A stretch of 6,877 nucleotides of DNA, from NCBI GenBank assembly GCA_934463455.1, contig CAKSJU010000107.1, positions 1 through 6,877 of the forward strand, in the 5' to 3' direction. Source of the stretch: an uncultured Clostridia bacterium (GTDB lineage Bacteria > Bacillota > Clostridia > UBA1381). Below are positions 5,672 through 6,877 of the stretch, in pieces. The stretch's first letter is position 1; each line of letters opens with the position of its first letter. The notes beneath the pieces are model-generated. The model was not told the DNA's origin and searched no databases. It saw only the letters and a program-made list of their open reading frames with translations. The position numbers were made by a program, and so were the translations under genes.

Positions 5672-6823
5672 TTAATTTGATTCATATAAATGCTCCAATA
5701 TCGAGCATACTTCAACCTTTGACGGTACGCGCGGGTTTGTTGCCGTACATGCGTCGGCAAGAGCCTTTTCCGCCATAGAATTGATAGCGTTAAAATATGT
5801 GTTTCGGTCAATCCCGCACTGAGAAACCGAAAGCGGCATATTCATTTCCTTCATCATAAATTGAATCCAGTTCACAAGTGCGCGCACGGTAGTTATTTCA
5901 TTAAAATTATTCAATCCGAGCAGCTTTGCGATATTCACATATTTTCTTACGGCAGGTAAATATTCGGCTCTGCTTTTTGAATGTATGTTAATATCCGAAT
6001 TAAATTCAATAACATGCGGCAAAACCATTGCATTTGCCCGTCCGTGCGGAATGTGAAACTGTGCGCCTATCGCGTGCGCTATTCCATGATTTAATCCCAA
6101 GCCTGCCGAATTAAATGCCAATCCCGCAAGGCAGGATGCAACGTGCATCTTTTTTCTCGCATGCGTGTCATTGTTATCCAAAAAGGAGCGCAGTAAAAAT
6201 ACTCCGCATATTTCAATTGATTTTTCGGCAAGAGCTGCGGAAAACTCATTATTTTTTATGCTCACGTACGCCTCGATTGCATGAGTCAATACGTCCATGC
6301 CGGTATCCGCAGTAACCGTTGCCGGAACACTTTTTACAAGCTCGGCATCAAGTATCGCTTCATTTGGGAGCAAATTATCGGAAACAAGCGGGTATTTTAT
6401 ATTCTTATTTGTATCGGTGACAACGGCAAAGCTCGTTACTTCACTGCCCGTTCCGCTGGTAGTCGGTATGGCAATCAGCGATATTTCCTTATGACCCGTC
6501 GCCTGCACATACAATTCTTTTATTGCCTTTGCACTGTCCAGCGCACTTCCGCCTCCGATTGCGACTACCGCATCGGGTTTATATTCGGCAATTTTTTTAA
6601 CGCCGAGTGTAATCTTTTCTATAGGCGGGTCGGGAACAACATCCGAAAATACATCAAATTCCGTATTGCCCTCATTAAGCCTGTAGGTTATCATCTGGAG
6701 CATACCGCTTTTAACAACAAACGGGTCGGTTATTATGAGTACACGTTTGTACGGAATTTCCGCAAGTCTGTCAAGAGCGTTATCTCCGAAATATATAGTG
6801 GTTTTTATATCAAAGCTGTTCAT
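5672..6823 (-). CDS. Iron-containing alcohol dehydrogenase, PduQ-like (1-propanol dehydrogenase type)
   Basis: 383 residues, full length for group III Fe-dependent alcohol dehydrogenases, which reduce aldehydes with NAD(P)H. The N-terminal nucleotide-binding domain has TDPFVVKSG (32-40), DVVPDPPIE (61-69) and the dinucleotide loop GGGSALDSAKA (90-100), followed by PTTSGTGSEVT (120-130). The C-terminal metal domain has GMDVLTHAIEAY (175-186) and GLGLNHGIAHAIGAQFHIPHG (241-261). By comparison with E. coli FucO the iron ligands should be D177, H181, H246 and H260, all present. The start (NSFDIKTTIYFG) and the VVPDPPIE motif recall PduQ-type enzymes of propanediol/ethanolamine fermentation, but no microcompartment genes are in view, so the substrate is open. 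AGGA lies 9 nt before ATG-6823. It is the first complete gene of the visible operon; only 54 nt of upstream sequence are present and show no clear promoter. Confidence 0.93.
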   Translation of the reverse strand: MNSFDIKTTIYFGDNALDRLAEIPYKRVLIITDPFVVKSGMLQMITYRLNEGNTEFDVFSDVVPDPPIEKITLGVKKIAEYKPDAVVAIGGGSALDSAKAIKELYVQATGHKEISLIAIPTTSGTGSEVTSFAVVTDTNKNIKYPLVSDNLLPNEAILDAELVKSVPATVTADTGMDVLTHAIEAYVSIKNNEFSAALAEKSIEICGVFLLRSFLDNNDTHARKKMHVASCLAGLAFNSAGLGLNHGIAHAIGAQFHIPHGRANAMVLPHVIEFNSDINIHSKSRAEYLPAVRKYVNIAKLLGLNNFNEITTVRALVNWIQFMMKEMNMPLSVSQCGIDRNTYFNAINSMAEKALADACTATNPRVPSKVEVCSILEHLYESN

Positions 6824-6877
6824 TTTTTCAAATCCTTACTTTTCTTTTGTTTTACAATCCGATGTGTTTTACTCCGA

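Noticed and set aside
5120..5680. 186-codon open frame on the + strand
   Set aside because: It is the antisense shadow of rdgB, whose motifs are all intact on the - strand; its translation shows no recognisable domain.
6852..6877. Possible last codons of an upstream - strand gene (frame GVKHIGL, then TAA)
   Set aside because: Seven codons cannot be told from chance, and another frame is open as well; the flanking sequence would be needed.
1..6877. tRNA, rRNA, CRISPR arrays, transposases or prophage genes
   Set aside because: No spaced direct repeats, transposase motifs or tRNA-like cloverleaf sequences were seen on either strand.

Overview
The window is a stretch of bacterial chromosome, moderately AT-rich by eye, with densely packed genes. 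It suggests a Gram-positive Clostridia-type anaerobe, probably of the Ruminococcaceae/Oscillospiraceae kind. The reasons are the order acpS - nnr - alr - antitoxin - mazF, which resembles the Bacillus subtilis acpS-ydcC-alrA-ndoAI-ndoA region; a MazF very close to B. subtilis NdoA; a PduQ-like iron alcohol dehydrogenase; and a small two-helix membrane protein of a type I associate with Clostridia. The species cannot be named from the sequence alone.

Layout: the 3' end of a MATE-family exporter runs on the + strand (1-498). It ends at a strong 13-bp hairpin terminator (514-553). Everything else is on the - strand and is read from right to left: PduQ-like alcohol dehydrogenase (6823-5672), RdgB/HAM1 nucleotide pyrophosphatase (5656-5063), a small membrane protein with a possible PH-like domain (5018-4512), AcpS (4515-4168), bifunctional NAD(P)HX repair enzyme Nnr (4142-2610), alanine racemase Alr (2547-1384), a MazE/EndoAI-like antitoxin (1240-986) and the MazF toxin (986-633). 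Gaps are mostly 15-62 nt. Two junctions overlap: ATGA at the membrane protein/acpS junction and TAGTG at the antitoxin/mazF junction. This looks like one long operon, with a candidate internal promoter in front of alr.

Most of the operon is housekeeping and metabolite-repair work: RdgB removes ITP/XTP, Nnr repairs hydrated NAD(P)H, AcpS activates acyl carrier protein, and Alr supplies D-alanine for the wall. The toxin-antitoxin pair sits at the distal end.

The one place that ordinary annotation does not explain is the roughly 145-nt gap between alr and the antitoxin. As - strand RNA it can form several hairpins and competing long-range helices. One 65-nt hairpin buries the only purine-rich ribosome-binding sequence next to the antitoxin's TTG start and leaves that TTG in an internal loop. 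I could not assign it to a riboswitch or leader class I know. It is the best candidate here for something undescribed: a structured leader controlling antitoxin:toxin translation downstream of alr. The antitoxin's N-terminal half is also unusual, with only a faint ribbon-helix-helix pattern, while its C-terminal toxin-binding half is well conserved.
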